From contig JBMNJO010000015.1 in NCBI GenBank assembly GCA_050951725.1, positions 17,468 through 81,467 of the forward strand: 64,000 bases of DNA, given 5' to 3'. Below, in pieces: positions 9,325-18,808 of the stretch; the first letter of the stretch is position 1, and every line of letters begins with the position of its first letter. This DNA is from DTU052 sp050951725 (lineage in GTDB: Bacteria > Bacillota > Syntrophomonadia > Syntrophomonadales > DTU052). The notes under the pieces are model-generated. The model was not told the origin of the DNA. It did no database searches and was given only the letters and a program-made list of their open reading frames with translations. The translations under genes and the position numbers were made by a program.

Positions 9325-10215
9325 CTAAACATCCAGGAACTTGTTTACCGATATGAAGGTTCCCACGATTCCCAGGCCGATTCCGGCTCCACTCAGTGCC
9401 AGGAAGAGGTTTATGAGGACCCGATCGTCCGTTATCAGCGGTAAAAACGCCAACGCCGGTTGGACGTTTTCAATCAGGTAATGGTAACCAAGTGATAGGA
9501 AGAGGATGGCAACCAGGGTTCCCGACAAGGCCAGAAAAACCCCTTCCAGAAAGAACGGTGCGCGAATAAAACGGTTGGTCGCACCGACCAGTTTCATAAT
9601 GTATATCTCCTTGCGCCGGGAGAAGATAGTCAGCCTGATGGTGGTGGCTACCAGGAAAACAGCGGCTATGCCCAGGAATATCACAATGAAAACGCTGATG
9701 ATCCGTACCCAGCGGGTGGCGGAAAACAGTTGCTGCACGACTTCCTGCCCATAACGCAGCTTGGATATCCCCTGCATCTTATCCAGCGCTGCCGCCAGTG
9801 TGGCCACTTCCCGGGGATTCTCGCACTTTATCTTAAAACTGTGCGGCAAAGGGTTGTTGCCTTCCAAGGTCTCCAGCAGGTCATACTCACCCTTCCCCAG
9901 CTTATTCTCCAGCGAGGACAGAGCCTGATCCTGGGAAACAAAGGTAACCGACAAGACCCCTGGATACTTTATCAGCTTTTCCTCCAGCTGATTTCTTTCC
10001 CGGAGTGTGAGATCCTCCTCCAGAAAGGCTATAATCTCGACATCCGACTCCAGCTTTTCGATGACCTCCCCGCTGTTCATATACAGGAGAATCGCCAAAC
10101 CCAGGATAAAAACACAGATGGAAACGGTGGTTGCGGTAGCCAGGCTCAGTAAACGGTTGCGTCCCAGTGAGGTTTTGGCCTCCCGGAAGAAGTATTTGAT
10201 CGTGTTCCACCTCAT
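9325..10215 (-). CDS. ftsX: Cell division ABC transporter permease-like protein FtsX
   Basis: 296 residues. There is an N-terminal transmembrane segment (about 20-42), an extracellular domain (about 45-165) and three C-terminal membrane segments, the standard FtsX fold. It works with FtsE to gate peptidoglycan hydrolases rather than to transport a substrate. Its ATG overlaps the ftsE stop by four bases (ATGA), indicating translational coupling. The downstream M23 gene is its likely partner. Confidence 0.95.
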   Translation of the reverse strand: MRWNTIKYFFREAKTSLGRNRLLSLATATTVSICVFILGLAILLYMNSGEVIEKLESDVEIIAFLEEDLTLRERNQLEEKLIKYPGVLSVTFVSQDQALSSLENKLGKGEYDLLETLEGNNPLPHSFKIKCENPREVATLAAALDKMQGISKLRYGQEVVQQLFSATRWVRIISVFIVIFLGIAAVFLVATTIRLTIFSRRKEIYIMKLVGATNRFIRAPFFLEGVFLALSGTLVAILFLSLGYHYLIENVQPALAFLPLITDDRVLINLFLALSGAGIGLGIVGTFISVNKFLDV

Positions 10216-10889
10216 GCTATTTCTCCTATGGAATCGGAAACCACGGCCCCTTTTTCAAGATATATCACCCGTTTGTGCATCCGGCGCACAATATCCTGCG
10301 CGTGGGTGGCCATGATTATAGTGGTCCCTTTTTTGTTGATCTCAGATAGGAGTTCCATGATCTCCCAGGAGGTGTCTACGTCAAGATTACCGGTTGGCTC
10401 ATCAGCAATGACTATTAGAGGATGATTAATTATGGCCCTGGCAATGCCTACCCTCTGCTGTTCCCCTCCAGACAGCTGTGATGGGAAACTCTCCTCCTTG
10501 CCTTTCAGGCCTACCATTTTCAAGGTCTCCTCTACCCGGTTGTTGATCTGCTGGGGATGCGCCCCGACCACCTGCATGGCAAAGGCTACGTTTTCCCGGA
10601 CCGTTTTGTTCTCCAGGAGTTTAAAGTCCTGAAAAACCACCCCGATATTACGACGCAGTTGAGGAACCTCGGAGGCCTTCATACGCAGAATGCTGCGTGA
10701 AGCGATAAATATCTGACCACGGGTAGGCAGCTCTTCCCGCATCAGCATTTTTATAAAAGTTGATTTACCTGCGCCGCTGTGTCCCATCAGGAACACGAAC
10801 TCACCGCGTTCAATCTTTAAGGTAACATCAACTAATGCCCGCACCCCGTTGGAATAAGTCTTCGATACATTGTACATCTGAACAAGCAA
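10212..10889 (-). CDS. ftsE: Cell division ATP-binding protein FtsE
   Basis: 225-residue ABC ATPase with Walker A GHSGAGKS, signature LSGGEQQR and Walker B VIADEPTGNLD. It powers conformational change of FtsX at the membrane. The first in-frame start is TTG (10889), only three bases after GAGGGG. ATG 10877 gives MYNVSKTY, which fits the family N-terminus but has a long spacing, so the exact start is open. First gene of an ftsE-ftsX-M23 unit. Confidence 0.95.
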   Translation of the reverse strand: MLVQMYNVSKTYSNGVRALVDVTLKIERGEFVFLMGHSGAGKSTFIKMLMREELPTRGQIFIASRSILRMKASEVPQLRRNIGVVFQDFKLLENKTVRENVAFAMQVVGAHPQQINNRVEETLKMVGLKGKEESFPSQLSGGEQQRVGIARAIINHPLIVIADEPTGNLDVDTSWEIMELLSEINKKGTTIIMATHAQDIVRRMHKRVIYLEKGAVVSDSIGEIA

Positions 10890-11013
10890 AAACCCCTCAC
10901 CCCAAACCTATAACGAAAATAAATACAAAAGCATGTAAATGCACACTATAAAACTCTACGCCAATAAGTGTCACAATCTAACAGACACTGTCCAATTAAG
11001 CGCGATAAGGCAC

Positions 11014-11049
11014 AAAAAAACCACCTTATACCTTATAGGAAAGGTGGTT
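11014..11049 (-). terminator. Rho-independent terminator after transketolase
   Basis: The stem AACCACCTT/AAGGTGGTT is followed on the minus strand by TTTTTTTG. It lies 24 bases past the transketolase C-terminal subunit stop codon. Confidence 0.85.
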
Positions 11050-11072
11050 CTACACCAATTATATTGATTCCT

Positions 11073-12017
11073 TTATTTTGTTGTCTTTTTTGACATGGAA
11101 ATTTGGGCCGCCTCGACAATATGGCCAGCCGTAAGTCCGTAAAAATCGAGCAATTCCTGGGGAGTTCCCGATTGGCCAAAGCTGTCCTGAATCCCGACCT
11201 TGACTACCGGTACCGGGTACTCAGAGGTGACCAGTTCGGAAACCGCACTGCCCAATCCCCCAATAATACTGTGTTCTTCGGCGGTTACCAGGCAGCCGGT
11301 CAGACGCGCCGCCTTTAGTATTGCTTCGGTGTCGAGCGGTTTGATGGTGTGGATATCAAGTACGGTGGCCTCGATTCCCTGTTCTGCCAGTTTGGCAGCG
11401 GCCTGCAAGGCTTCCTGCACCATCATCCCGCAGGCCAGTATCCCTACATCCTTGCCTTCCCGCAGCCTAATCGCTTTACCGATCTCGAAGCTGACATCAT
11501 CACCATATATAACCGGAACCTTGGAACGCCCCAGCCGCAGATAGCAGGGCCCTGGTTCGTGATAAATCGCCTTAACCGCCCGGGCAGCGCTGGGACCGTC
11601 GGCGGGAACGATAACCTTCATATTCGGTATTACCCTCATCAGGGCCATGTCCTCCACCGACTGGTGCGAACTGCCGTCCTCACCCACAGTTATCCCGGCA
11701 TGGGAGGCACATATCTTGACGTTCAGCTCAGCGTAGGCGATGGAATTGCGGATCTGCTCAAACGCCCTCCCGGTGGCAAATATTGCAAAGGTGCTGGCGA
11801 ACACCACTTTGCCGGAAGCGGCCAGACCTGCCGCTGTCGCCATCATATTCTGCTCGGCTATACCCATGTCAAAGAAACGTTCCGGATAGGCCCGGGCGAA
11901 ATCAACCGTCTTGGTGGATTTGGAAAGGTCAGCGTCCAAAACCACTACGTCCTGGTATTCTCCTCCTAGTTCTTTCAAGGCCTGCCCATAGGCATCCCTG
12001 GTTGCTGCTTGTGCCAT
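11073..12017 (-). CDS. Transketolase, C-terminal (pyrimidine-binding) subunit
   Basis: 314 residues. It carries the transketolase pyrimidine-binding and C-terminal domains as a separate chain: MGIAEQNMMATAAGLA with the conserved catalytic Glu, the SHAGITVGEDGSSHQSVEDMALM stretch (given here in part) and RLGRSKVPV. With the N-terminal subunit it moves two-carbon units between sugar phosphates in the non-oxidative pentose phosphate pathway using thiamine diphosphate. The frame opens at 12029, but ATG 12017 is chosen because GGAGG precedes it by about six bases. Split transketolases are common in Clostridia and archaea. The gene ends at a clear terminator. Confidence 0.94.
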   Translation of the reverse strand: MAQAATRDAYGQALKELGGEYQDVVVLDADLSKSTKTVDFARAYPERFFDMGIAEQNMMATAAGLAASGKVVFASTFAIFATGRAFEQIRNSIAYAELNVKICASHAGITVGEDGSSHQSVEDMALMRVIPNMKVIVPADGPSAARAVKAIYHEPGPCYLRLGRSKVPVIYGDDVSFEIGKAIRLREGKDVGILACGMMVQEALQAAAKLAEQGIEATVLDIHTIKPLDTEAILKAARLTGCLVTAEEHSIIGGLGSAVSELVTSEYPVPVVKVGIQDSFGQSGTPQELLDFYGLTAGHIVEAAQISMSKKTTK

Positions 12018-12056
12018 CTCGTCCTCCATTTGTATTCATAATCTCAGTGCATCATT

Positions 12057-12085
12057 TGCATCATGGGGACAGTCCCCATGATGCA
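12057..12085. repeat. Palindromic repeat family A, single unit
   Basis: A perfect palindrome TGCATCATGGGGAC-A-GTCCCCATGATGCA in the 74-bp gap between the two transketolase halves. It sits six bases from the stop codon of the N-terminal subunit gene and has no T-tract. Confidence 0.85.
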
Positions 12086-12091
12086 ATCGGA

Positions 12092-12925
12092 TCAGACACA
12101 GTCGAATTCGCGCAAGGCCTGCTCGATCTGTTCCTGGGACGGTGCTTTGCCGTGCCAGTCTACCTGGTTCTCCATAAATGAGCAGCCTTTACCCTTGGTG
12201 GTCCGGGCAATTATCGCAAACGGCCGGCCTTTGGTCTGCCGGGCCTCATTAAGGGTCTGTAATATTGCTCCGGTATCGTGTCCATCTATCTCCCGGGTCT
12301 CCCAGCCGAAGGCCCTGAACTTATCGGCAATAGGTTCAATGGACATCACATCGGCCAGGGGACCATCGATCTGCAGACCGTTATTGTCCACAAAGGCTAC
12401 CAGGTTATCCAGCCGGTAATGCTTGGCAGCCATGACTGCCTCCCAGACCATGCCTTCCTCGATCTCCCCATCACCCAACAGCACATAAACCCGCGAGTCC
12501 CGGCGATCCAGCCTGGCAGCAAGTGCCATACCTACTGCCCAGCCAATCCCCTGGCCCAGAGAACCGGTGGAGGCTTCTACTCCGGGCAGCCTGCGCATGT
12601 CAGGATGTCCCTGCAGGGGACTGCCGAACTTGCGTAAGGTTGCCAGCATATCCTGCGGGAAAAAACCGGCCTCCGCCAACACCGCGTAAAGCAGCGGGGC
12701 TGCGTGCCCCTTGGAGAGTACAAAACGATCCCGCTCCGGCCAATCCGGGCGCTGCGGATCGTACCTCATCTCCCAGAAATAGAGACTGGCCACAATGTCA
12801 GCCGCGGACAAGGCCCCTCCCGGGTGTCCGGAACCAGCCCGGCCCACCATCTGAATAATCTCCCGGCGCAGCCGTTTGGCCCTGCCTCCTATAGCGTCTA
12901 TCACCTGTTGATTAATCTCATGCAT
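12092..12925 (-). CDS. Transketolase, N-terminal (thiamine diphosphate-binding) subunit
   Basis: 277 residues corresponding to the diphosphate-binding domain of transketolase. It shows GHPGGALSAADI, the GHAAPLLYAVLAEAG stretch, TGSLGQGIG and the ThDP motif GDGEIEEGMVWEA through VDNNGLQIDG. It needs the partner chain encoded just downstream to form the active enzyme. The stop lies next to a family A palindrome. The start ATG 12925 is followed by MHEINQQVIDAI, a typical short leader helix. Confidence 0.95.
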   Translation of the reverse strand: MHEINQQVIDAIGGRAKRLRREIIQMVGRAGSGHPGGALSAADIVASLYFWEMRYDPQRPDWPERDRFVLSKGHAAPLLYAVLAEAGFFPQDMLATLRKFGSPLQGHPDMRRLPGVEASTGSLGQGIGWAVGMALAARLDRRDSRVYVLLGDGEIEEGMVWEAVMAAKHYRLDNLVAFVDNNGLQIDGPLADVMSIEPIADKFRAFGWETREIDGHDTGAILQTLNEARQTKGRPFAIIARTTKGKGCSFMENQVDWHGKAPSQEQIEQALREFDCV

Positions 12926-13191
12926 GTTTTTACTCCTATTATTGATTAAAATGGGTGAACCCTGTGGGCGCTAGCGGACCGTTCCTGATAAGCACCCGGA
13001 AGTTTGGCGCCCTATTTTTAACCAGGTATTGTTACTATAAGCCGGACATGGTTCACTACATATATGGCGCAAATCTTTCATGTGCGAAGAAACAGGACAA
13101 GAATGATTTCCGCCTCGAGCTCACCGTTCACTTTTCATTTCCTGCTTCCTGCATACTATAGCTTGCAAGTAAAGAACCATCCCTATGCCGC

Positions 13192-14305
13192 TTATTCCTT
13201 TAACAGGTTTTCTGCTTCCGCGTGCAAATATGCAGAAATAAATTGATTGATGTCCCCGTTCAGGACCGAGTCCACATTGCCGACCTCGACCCCGGTACGG
13301 TGGTCCTTGATCAGACTGAAGGGGTTAAGGACATAGGACCTTATCTGGTTCCCCCAGGCGATATCCTTGTGTTCCCCTTTGATCTTCTGTATATTCTCCG
13401 CCTGTTCCTTGCTCTTCAGCTCAAACAGCCGGGCCTTCAGTATCTTGGTAGCCGCATGCTTGTTGGCGTGCTGGGACCTCTCATTCTGACACTGCACCAC
13501 AATCCCGGTAGGAAGGTGGGTTATACGTACTGCGGAATCGGTCTTGTTGACATGCTGGCCACCGGCTCCGCCGGAACGGAAGGTGTCTATCCGCAAATCC
13601 TCCGGTTTGATATTGACCTCCACCTCCTCGGGCAGGTCCGGCATGACTTCCACCTGGGCGAAACTGGTATGGCGACGGCCGGATGAATCAAAGGGGGAAA
13701 CCCTGACCAGGCGGTGCACTCCCCGCTCACCCTTCAGTCTCCCGTAGGCAAACCGCCCCTTGACATAAAAGGTGGCGCTCTTGATCCCCGCCTCATCACC
13801 GGGAATCATGTCCCATAACTCATGGCCGTCCATATTATCTTCAGCCCACCGGCTGTACATGCGCAAGAGCATCTCCGCCCAGTCCTGGGCATCAGTGCCC
13901 CCTGCACCCGCGTGCAGCGACACTATGGCGTTGTTGCGGTCATACTCGCCGGCGAACAGGATATTCAACTCAAACTCCTCGAAATCCTGCTTGAGACGGG
14001 CCAGTTCCAGGGCCGCCTCTTCAAACAGTTCTTTCTCCTCCTCACTCACCGCCATTTCCAACAGGCCTTTTAAATCTGTGGTCTCCGCCAGCAGGCGGTG
14101 ATGGGTATCCAGGGTTTCCTTCAGGTCACTGATGCGCCGCAGGACCTTTTGCGCCTCCCGGTTATCATCCCAGAAACCGGGGTTGACGGTCTTCTTCTCC
14201 AGGACCGAGATCTCCTGGCTGATCCCCTCTAAGTCAAAGAGACCTCCCTATTTCCATGAGTCGCTCCTCAATGTATTCCGCCATGTTTTGTGGATCTTCC
14301 AGCAT
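13192..14305 (-). CDS. prfB: Peptide chain release factor 2 with programmed +1 frameshift
   Basis: Releases peptides at UGA and UAA. The first 23 codons run from ATG 14305 (AAGGAG seven bases upstream) to CTT TGA at 14236. After a +1 shift to GAC, translation continues for 347 codons, giving 370 residues, close to the usual 365. The GGQ motif (GGAGGQHVNKTDS) and the RF2-specific SPF tripeptide (SPFDSSGRR) are present. The in-frame UGA makes synthesis depend on RF2 level, the classical autoregulation. It lies downstream of secA-motAB but is separated from it by 320 bp. Confidence 0.96.
14233..14252 (-). promoter_or_regulatory. prfB programmed +1 frameshift site
   Basis: The minus strand reads AGGGAGG-TCT-CTT-TGA-C. 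The Shine-Dalgarno-like AGGGAGG precedes the CUU UGA C slip site by three bases, the same design as in Escherichia coli prfB. Confidence 0.93.
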
Positions 14306-14625
14306 ATAATCACTCCTTGGACGAACTGCCCCCGACCAGTTGGGGGCTTCCGCCTGAACTATTCCTTTTATACGGTAATACTATCGGGATTCATTTGCAA
14401 CCTTCGTGATTGACAGACCGCACGGCGATAGCCTTTGGCTGACGGAGATTGCTCTGGTCCCGATACTCCTGTTGGGTTGACCACTCTACCCTGCATATCA
14501 GAACACGGCCCCGTTCAGGCTACAGGCATAATGGAAAGCGTCTGAACCAAAGTTGCTTGCAAGCGGGGCTCGTGCCGATCCCAGACAAATTTGCGGTCAG
14601 TGACAGAATCACGCCCGTAGGCTGA
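14306..14625. other. Intergenic region with nested stems, possible structured RNA
   Basis: The 320-bp gap between motB and prfB contains, at 14507-14569, an outer stem GGCCCCG/CGGGGC. It encloses a hairpin closed by GTTCAG/CTGAAC (14513-14547) and a second hairpin, GCTTGCAAGC. No coding frame is evident and there is no T-tract, so the nature of the element is unknown. The rest of the gap shows nothing I recognise apart from the prfB ribosome binding site. Confidence 0.4.
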
Positions 14626-15420
14626 TCAGAGAGGTGCTGTTTCTTCTGGTGCTGGTTCGAAATAGCTGTACTTGTGTTTCAGGATCACGATATCGACCCG
14701 CCGGTTGATAGCACGGTTGGCCACGCTGTTATTGGGGACCAGGGGCCGGTACTCACCATATCCCGTAGCTGATATCTTTTCGGGCTTCACGGAACCCTCG
14801 TTGATCAACTGCTGGGCAACATTGGTGGCACGAATGACGGACAGCTCCCAGTTGGAGGGGAACTGAGCCGTATGTATAGGCAGGTTGTCAGTATGGCCTT
14901 CTACCCGTGTGTAGTTGGGCAGCTCGGCCAGGGATTTCCCCACCCCGGAGATCACCTGCCTGGCCCGGGGAGTCAGTTCCGCCGACCCTTTGGGAAACAG
15001 CAGGGTATCCTTCAGGCTTATCACTAAACCCCGCTCCTGCTGCATAATCACGATGTTCTTGCTGATGCCCGGGTCCATGGTCTCCAGAATCTTCAGGTAC
15101 TCAACCAGCTGCAGACGGGCGGCCTCCAACTCTGCCTGGCCCATCACGTCCCCGTGCTGGGCACCTGATTGGCCTTCAATGATTGCCGGTCCGGTAAAAT
15201 CCAGGATCTCCGGCGCCTTGCCCGCCAGGACCTGACTCAGTGAACTGGCTACCGCCTGCATCTTTTGGGCATTGATGTTACTTATACTGTACATGACGAC
15301 GAAGAAGATCATCAGGAGGGTGATCAGGTCGGCATAGGTCAGGAGCCAGCGCTCCATACCCGGGCCATTTTCCCCTCCATTATGATTCTTTTTCCTTCGT
15401 CCGAATTTGATTCCCGCCAT
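14626..15420 (-). CDS. motB: Flagellar motor stator protein MotB
   Basis: 264 residues. There is a cytoplasmic basic tail, then one transmembrane helix with the proton-channel Asp (WLLTYADLITLLMIFF, Asp about 31). A plug/linker follows, and then a C-terminal OmpA-like peptidoglycan-binding domain (VEGHTDNLPIH, NWELSVIRATNV, GYGEYRPLVPN). It anchors the stator to the cell wall. Encoded three bases after motA. Confidence 0.95.
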   Translation of the reverse strand: MAGIKFGRRKKNHNGGENGPGMERWLLTYADLITLLMIFFVVMYSISNINAQKMQAVASSLSQVLAGKAPEILDFTGPAIIEGQSGAQHGDVMGQAELEAARLQLVEYLKILETMDPGISKNIVIMQQERGLVISLKDTLLFPKGSAELTPRARQVISGVGKSLAELPNYTRVEGHTDNLPIHTAQFPSNWELSVIRATNVAQQLINEGSVKPEKISATGYGEYRPLVPNNSVANRAINRRVDIVILKHKYSYFEPAPEETAPL

Positions 15421-15423
15421 CTC

Positions 15424-16215
15424 TTACATTCCTATCCCAACCGCCTCGTTCTCCAGCAGCGTCTCCTTCTCCCTGTCCGGCAGGAAAGTGAGCAGTTTTT
15501 CCCTTATGACCCGGGGGTTCTCCCCGGCCTGAACTGAGAGAACACCCTCCAGAATAAGCTCCATCAAGGATACCTGGCGGGCAGTCTTGGTTTTCAGCTT
15601 CGTAGCAAAGGGAATCCATAAAAGGTTGGCGGTCGCAATTCCATAAAGGGTGGCCAGAAAAGCCGATGCTATCGCCGGACCCAGGGTATCCGGATCCTGG
15701 ATATTCCCCAGCACATGAACCAAACCCATGACCGTTCCGACTATACCCATGGTAGGAGCGAACCCACCAGCTGAGTTGAAGATCTCAACCCCCAGGTTCT
15801 GGCTCTGTTCATAAGCTGTAATCTCCATCTCCAGCATGTTTCTGGTCAGTTCCGGATCGGTTCCGTCGATAACCAGTTGCAGACCCCGCCGCATGAAATC
15901 ATTGTCTATTTCTGACAGGTGGCTCTCCAGGCTGAGCAGGCCCTCGCGCCGCGCCCGGTCAGCCGTCTCCACCAGGTGTTCCACCGACCCGCCAAAGTCA
16001 ATACTGTGCTCGGTAAAGATGGCCTTCAGAAAACCCGGGATTGTCTTGAGCTCTGCATAGCCGAAACTAATGGTAACCGCACCTATGGTTCCACCCATCA
16101 CGATTGCTCCGGACGAGCCAACGAAGAGGCTGCCGAAATGGCCGCCTTCCAATATGAATCCGCCAATCACTCCTCCAAAGCCTATTATTAATCCGATCAG
16201 GGTGGTGAGGTCCAT
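15424..16215 (-). CDS. motA: Flagellar motor stator protein MotA
   Basis: 263 residues with four membrane segments: two near the N-terminus and two around residues 145-200 (FAPTMGIVGTVMGLVHVL with the conserved Pro, and GPAIASAFLATLYGIA). A cytoplasmic loop that contacts FliG lies between the pairs. With MotB it forms the ion-driven stator. Its ATG overlaps the secA stop (TAATG), so secA, motA and motB should be translationally coupled. Confidence 0.95.
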   Translation of the reverse strand: MDLTTLIGLIIGFGGVIGGFILEGGHFGSLFVGSSGAIVMGGTIGAVTISFGYAELKTIPGFLKAIFTEHSIDFGGSVEHLVETADRARREGLLSLESHLSEIDNDFMRRGLQLVIDGTDPELTRNMLEMEITAYEQSQNLGVEIFNSAGGFAPTMGIVGTVMGLVHVLGNIQDPDTLGPAIASAFLATLYGIATANLLWIPFATKLKTKTARQVSLMELILEGVLSVQAGENPRVIREKLLTFLPDREKETLLENEAVGIGM

Positions 16216-18713
16216 TAGCTAACTCCTTTCCCACAGCATTTCTTATACTTTTTCCCGCTGCCGCACGGGCATGGGTCGTTCCTTCCCACTTTCTTGTCCG
16301 CCTTCACCGGCTGCCGGGGGCCCTCGTCCTCCCGGTTGGCCACCATGGTCCGCTCCTGCGGCTGGCTTACCAGACGGATGCGGAACAGGTAGCGGGTTAC
16401 ATCCTCCTTGATGCTCTCCTCCATGATCTGATAAGCATCAAAGGCCTCAAACTTGTATTCAATCAAGGGGTCGCGCTGCCCGTAGGCCCGCAGGTTTATC
16501 CCCTCCCGCAGCTGATCCATGGCATCGATATGGTCCATCCACTTCTCGTCTATCACTCGCAGCATGATGGCCCGTTCCAGCTCTCTCAAGGTCTCGGAAC
16601 CAAGTTCCTCTTCCCGTTCCTCATACATCCGGTGGGCCTCATCCTGCAGGTACTCAACGACCTCTCTCCGGGTCATACCTCTCAGGGTGTCGACACTCAG
16701 ATCAGGAATGGGAGCATAGTTCTGTTCCACCAGGCTGATCAGTCCCTCCAGGTCCCACTCCTCGGCATACTTCTTCTCACCGGCAAACATGCTGACGATT
16801 GACTCGGCCACATCGTCCATCATCGCCAGAACGGTTTTCTTAAGGTCCTCCTCGGCCAGCACCTTGCGGCGCTCCTTATAGATGACCTCGCGCTGCTGGT
16901 TGATAACATCGTCATACTCCAGCACATTCTTGCGGATGCTGAAGTTCCTGGCTTCCACCTTGCGCTGGGCGTTCTCGATGGCCCTGGATATCATCCCGTG
17001 TTCAATCGGAATGGAATCATCCATCCCCAGGCGGTCCAGAAGGCCCTCGACGTTGTCCGAGCCAAACAGCCGCATCAGGTCGTCCTCCAGTGAGACATAA
17101 AAGCGTGACATACCCGGGTCACCCTGACGACCGGAACGGCCGCGCAGCTGGTTGTCGATGCGGCGGGACTCATGGCGTTCGGTCCCCAGCACATACAGGC
17201 CTCCCAGGTCGGTTACCCCTTCCCCCAGTACAATGTCAGTACCACGTCCCGCCATGTTGGTGGCGATGGTCACGGTCCCGGCCTGCCCGGCCTGAGCGAT
17301 TATCTGGGCCTCTTTCTCGTGGTGTTTGGCATTCAGCACCTGGTGCGGAATCCCCCGCTTGCCCAGCATCTGGCTTAAAAGCTCTGATTTCTCGATGGAG
17401 ATGGTTCCCACCAGGACCGGCTGTCCCTGTTTGTGGCGTTCTACGATGTCTTCCACCACCGCCTGGAACTTGCCCAGTTCCGTCCGGTAAACCACGTCCG
17501 GATGGTCCTTCCTTATCATCGGCTTGTGGGTGGGGATAACCACCACATCCATGCCGTAGATCTTCCGGAACTCCTCCTCCTCGGTCTCGGCGGTTCCAGT
17601 CATACCCGCCAGCTTCCTGTACATGCGGAAGTAGTTCTGGAAGGTTATGGTGGCCAGGGTCTGGGATTCCTTCTCGATCTTGACCCCTTCCTTGGCCTCT
17701 ATCGCCTGGTGCAGACCGTCACTGTAGCGGCGGCCAAACATCAAGCGCCCGGTAAACTCATCAACTATAATGATCTGCCCGTCCTTCACCACATAATCCC
17801 GGTCCCGCTTCATCAGGCAGTGCGCCTTGAGACCCTGATTCAGGTGATGGTTCAATTCCAGGTAACGGTCATCTCCCAGGTTGTCCACGCCAAAGGTCTT
17901 CTCTACCCGGGCTATACCGGCTTCAGTCAAGGTCACCAGGTGAGCCTTCTCGTCCACCTTGTAATCCTCTTCATTACGCAGCCTGGGAACAAAACGGGCT
18001 ATCTGGCGGTAGAGGTCAGTCGGTTTGTCCGACTCACCGGAGATAATGAGCGGGGTCCGCGCCTCGTCAATCAGAATGGAGTCAACCTCGTCCACGATGG
18101 CGTAGTTCAATTCCCGCTGCACCATATGATTAAGATTTACCACCATGTTGTCCCGCAGATAGTCAAAACCATATTCATTATTGGTTCCATAGGTTATGTC
18201 AGCCGCATAAGCGGCCTTTTTTTCCTCATAGGTCATGCCATGGACAATGAGGCCAACTGACATTCCCAGCATCTCATAGATGGGTTTCATCCACTCCGAG
18301 TCACGGGTAGCCAGGTAATCATTGACCGTCACGATGTGCACCCCGCGCCCCTCCAGGGCGTTGAGGTAGGTGGGCAGGGTTGCGACCAGGGTCTTACCTT
18401 CTCCGGTCTTCATCTCGGAGATCCTTCCCATATGAAGCACCATGCCCCCCAGGAGCTGCACATCAAAATGCCTCATCCCCAGGGTCCGAACCGAAGCCTC
18501 CCGCACTGCCGCAAAAGCCTCCGGCAGCAGGTCGTCCAGGGTCTCCCCATCCGCCAGGCGGTTCCTGAACTCCACGGTCTTGGCCCCCAGCTCGGCATCG
18601 GTCAGAGACTGCATCTCACTTTCCAGGCTATTTATTATATCGATCTTTGGCCACAGTTTCTTTACTTCTCTTTTGTTGTAATCGAAAACATTCTTCAAAA
18701 ATCCTAAAACCAT
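16215..18713 (-). CDS. secA: Preprotein translocase ATPase SecA
   Basis: 832 residues from ATG 18713 (AGAGAGG eight bases upstream). The frame stays open to 18731, but the extra six residues would precede the ribosome binding site. It shows Walker A MKTGEGKT, the DEVDSILIDEARTPL stretch, the preprotein cross-linking and helical scaffold regions (MDHIDAMDQLREGINLRAYGQ, in part) and the C-terminal zinc motif CPCGSGKKYKKCC. It drives export through SecYEG. It is placed between hpf and prfB as in Bacillus, but carries motAB directly downstream. Confidence 0.98.
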   Translation of the reverse strand: MVLGFLKNVFDYNKREVKKLWPKIDIINSLESEMQSLTDAELGAKTVEFRNRLADGETLDDLLPEAFAAVREASVRTLGMRHFDVQLLGGMVLHMGRISEMKTGEGKTLVATLPTYLNALEGRGVHIVTVNDYLATRDSEWMKPIYEMLGMSVGLIVHGMTYEEKKAAYAADITYGTNNEYGFDYLRDNMVVNLNHMVQRELNYAIVDEVDSILIDEARTPLIISGESDKPTDLYRQIARFVPRLRNEEDYKVDEKAHLVTLTEAGIARVEKTFGVDNLGDDRYLELNHHLNQGLKAHCLMKRDRDYVVKDGQIIIVDEFTGRLMFGRRYSDGLHQAIEAKEGVKIEKESQTLATITFQNYFRMYRKLAGMTGTAETEEEEFRKIYGMDVVVIPTHKPMIRKDHPDVVYRTELGKFQAVVEDIVERHKQGQPVLVGTISIEKSELLSQMLGKRGIPHQVLNAKHHEKEAQIIAQAGQAGTVTIATNMAGRGTDIVLGEGVTDLGGLYVLGTERHESRRIDNQLRGRSGRQGDPGMSRFYVSLEDDLMRLFGSDNVEGLLDRLGMDDSIPIEHGMISRAIENAQRKVEARNFSIRKNVLEYDDVINQQREVIYKERRKVLAEEDLKKTVLAMMDDVAESIVSMFAGEKKYAEEWDLEGLISLVEQNYAPIPDLSVDTLRGMTRREVVEYLQDEAHRMYEEREEELGSETLRELERAIMLRVIDEKWMDHIDAMDQLREGINLRAYGQRDPLIEYKFEAFDAYQIMEESIKEDVTRYLFRIRLVSQPQERTMVANREDEGPRQPVKADKKVGRNDPCPCGSGKKYKKCCGKGVS

Positions 18714-18734
18714 AGGGACACCTCTCTCCACAAC

Positions 18735-18759
18735 AAAGGGAACCCTATAAGGTTCCCTT
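18735..18759 (-). terminator. Terminator between hpf and secA
   Basis: The stem AAGGGAACC/GGTTCCCTT is followed on the minus strand by TTGTTG. It lies about 50 bases past the hpf stop and overlaps the secA leader. The tail is a modest T-tract, so termination may be partial. Confidence 0.65.
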
Positions 18760-18808
18760 CATTAGCCTGATATATCCTAATCTTACACTTAACCGGTACT
18801 TACTTCAA

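Noticed and set aside
12057..12085. Family A palindromes as transcription terminators
   Set aside because: They lack a T-tract on either side and lie between genes that must be co-expressed (transketolase halves, tadA-tadB).
13192..14305. prfB as a frameshifted pseudogene
   Set aside because: The break is the exact CTT TGA C programmed site with its upstream Shine-Dalgarno-like sequence, and both parts give a normal-length RF2.
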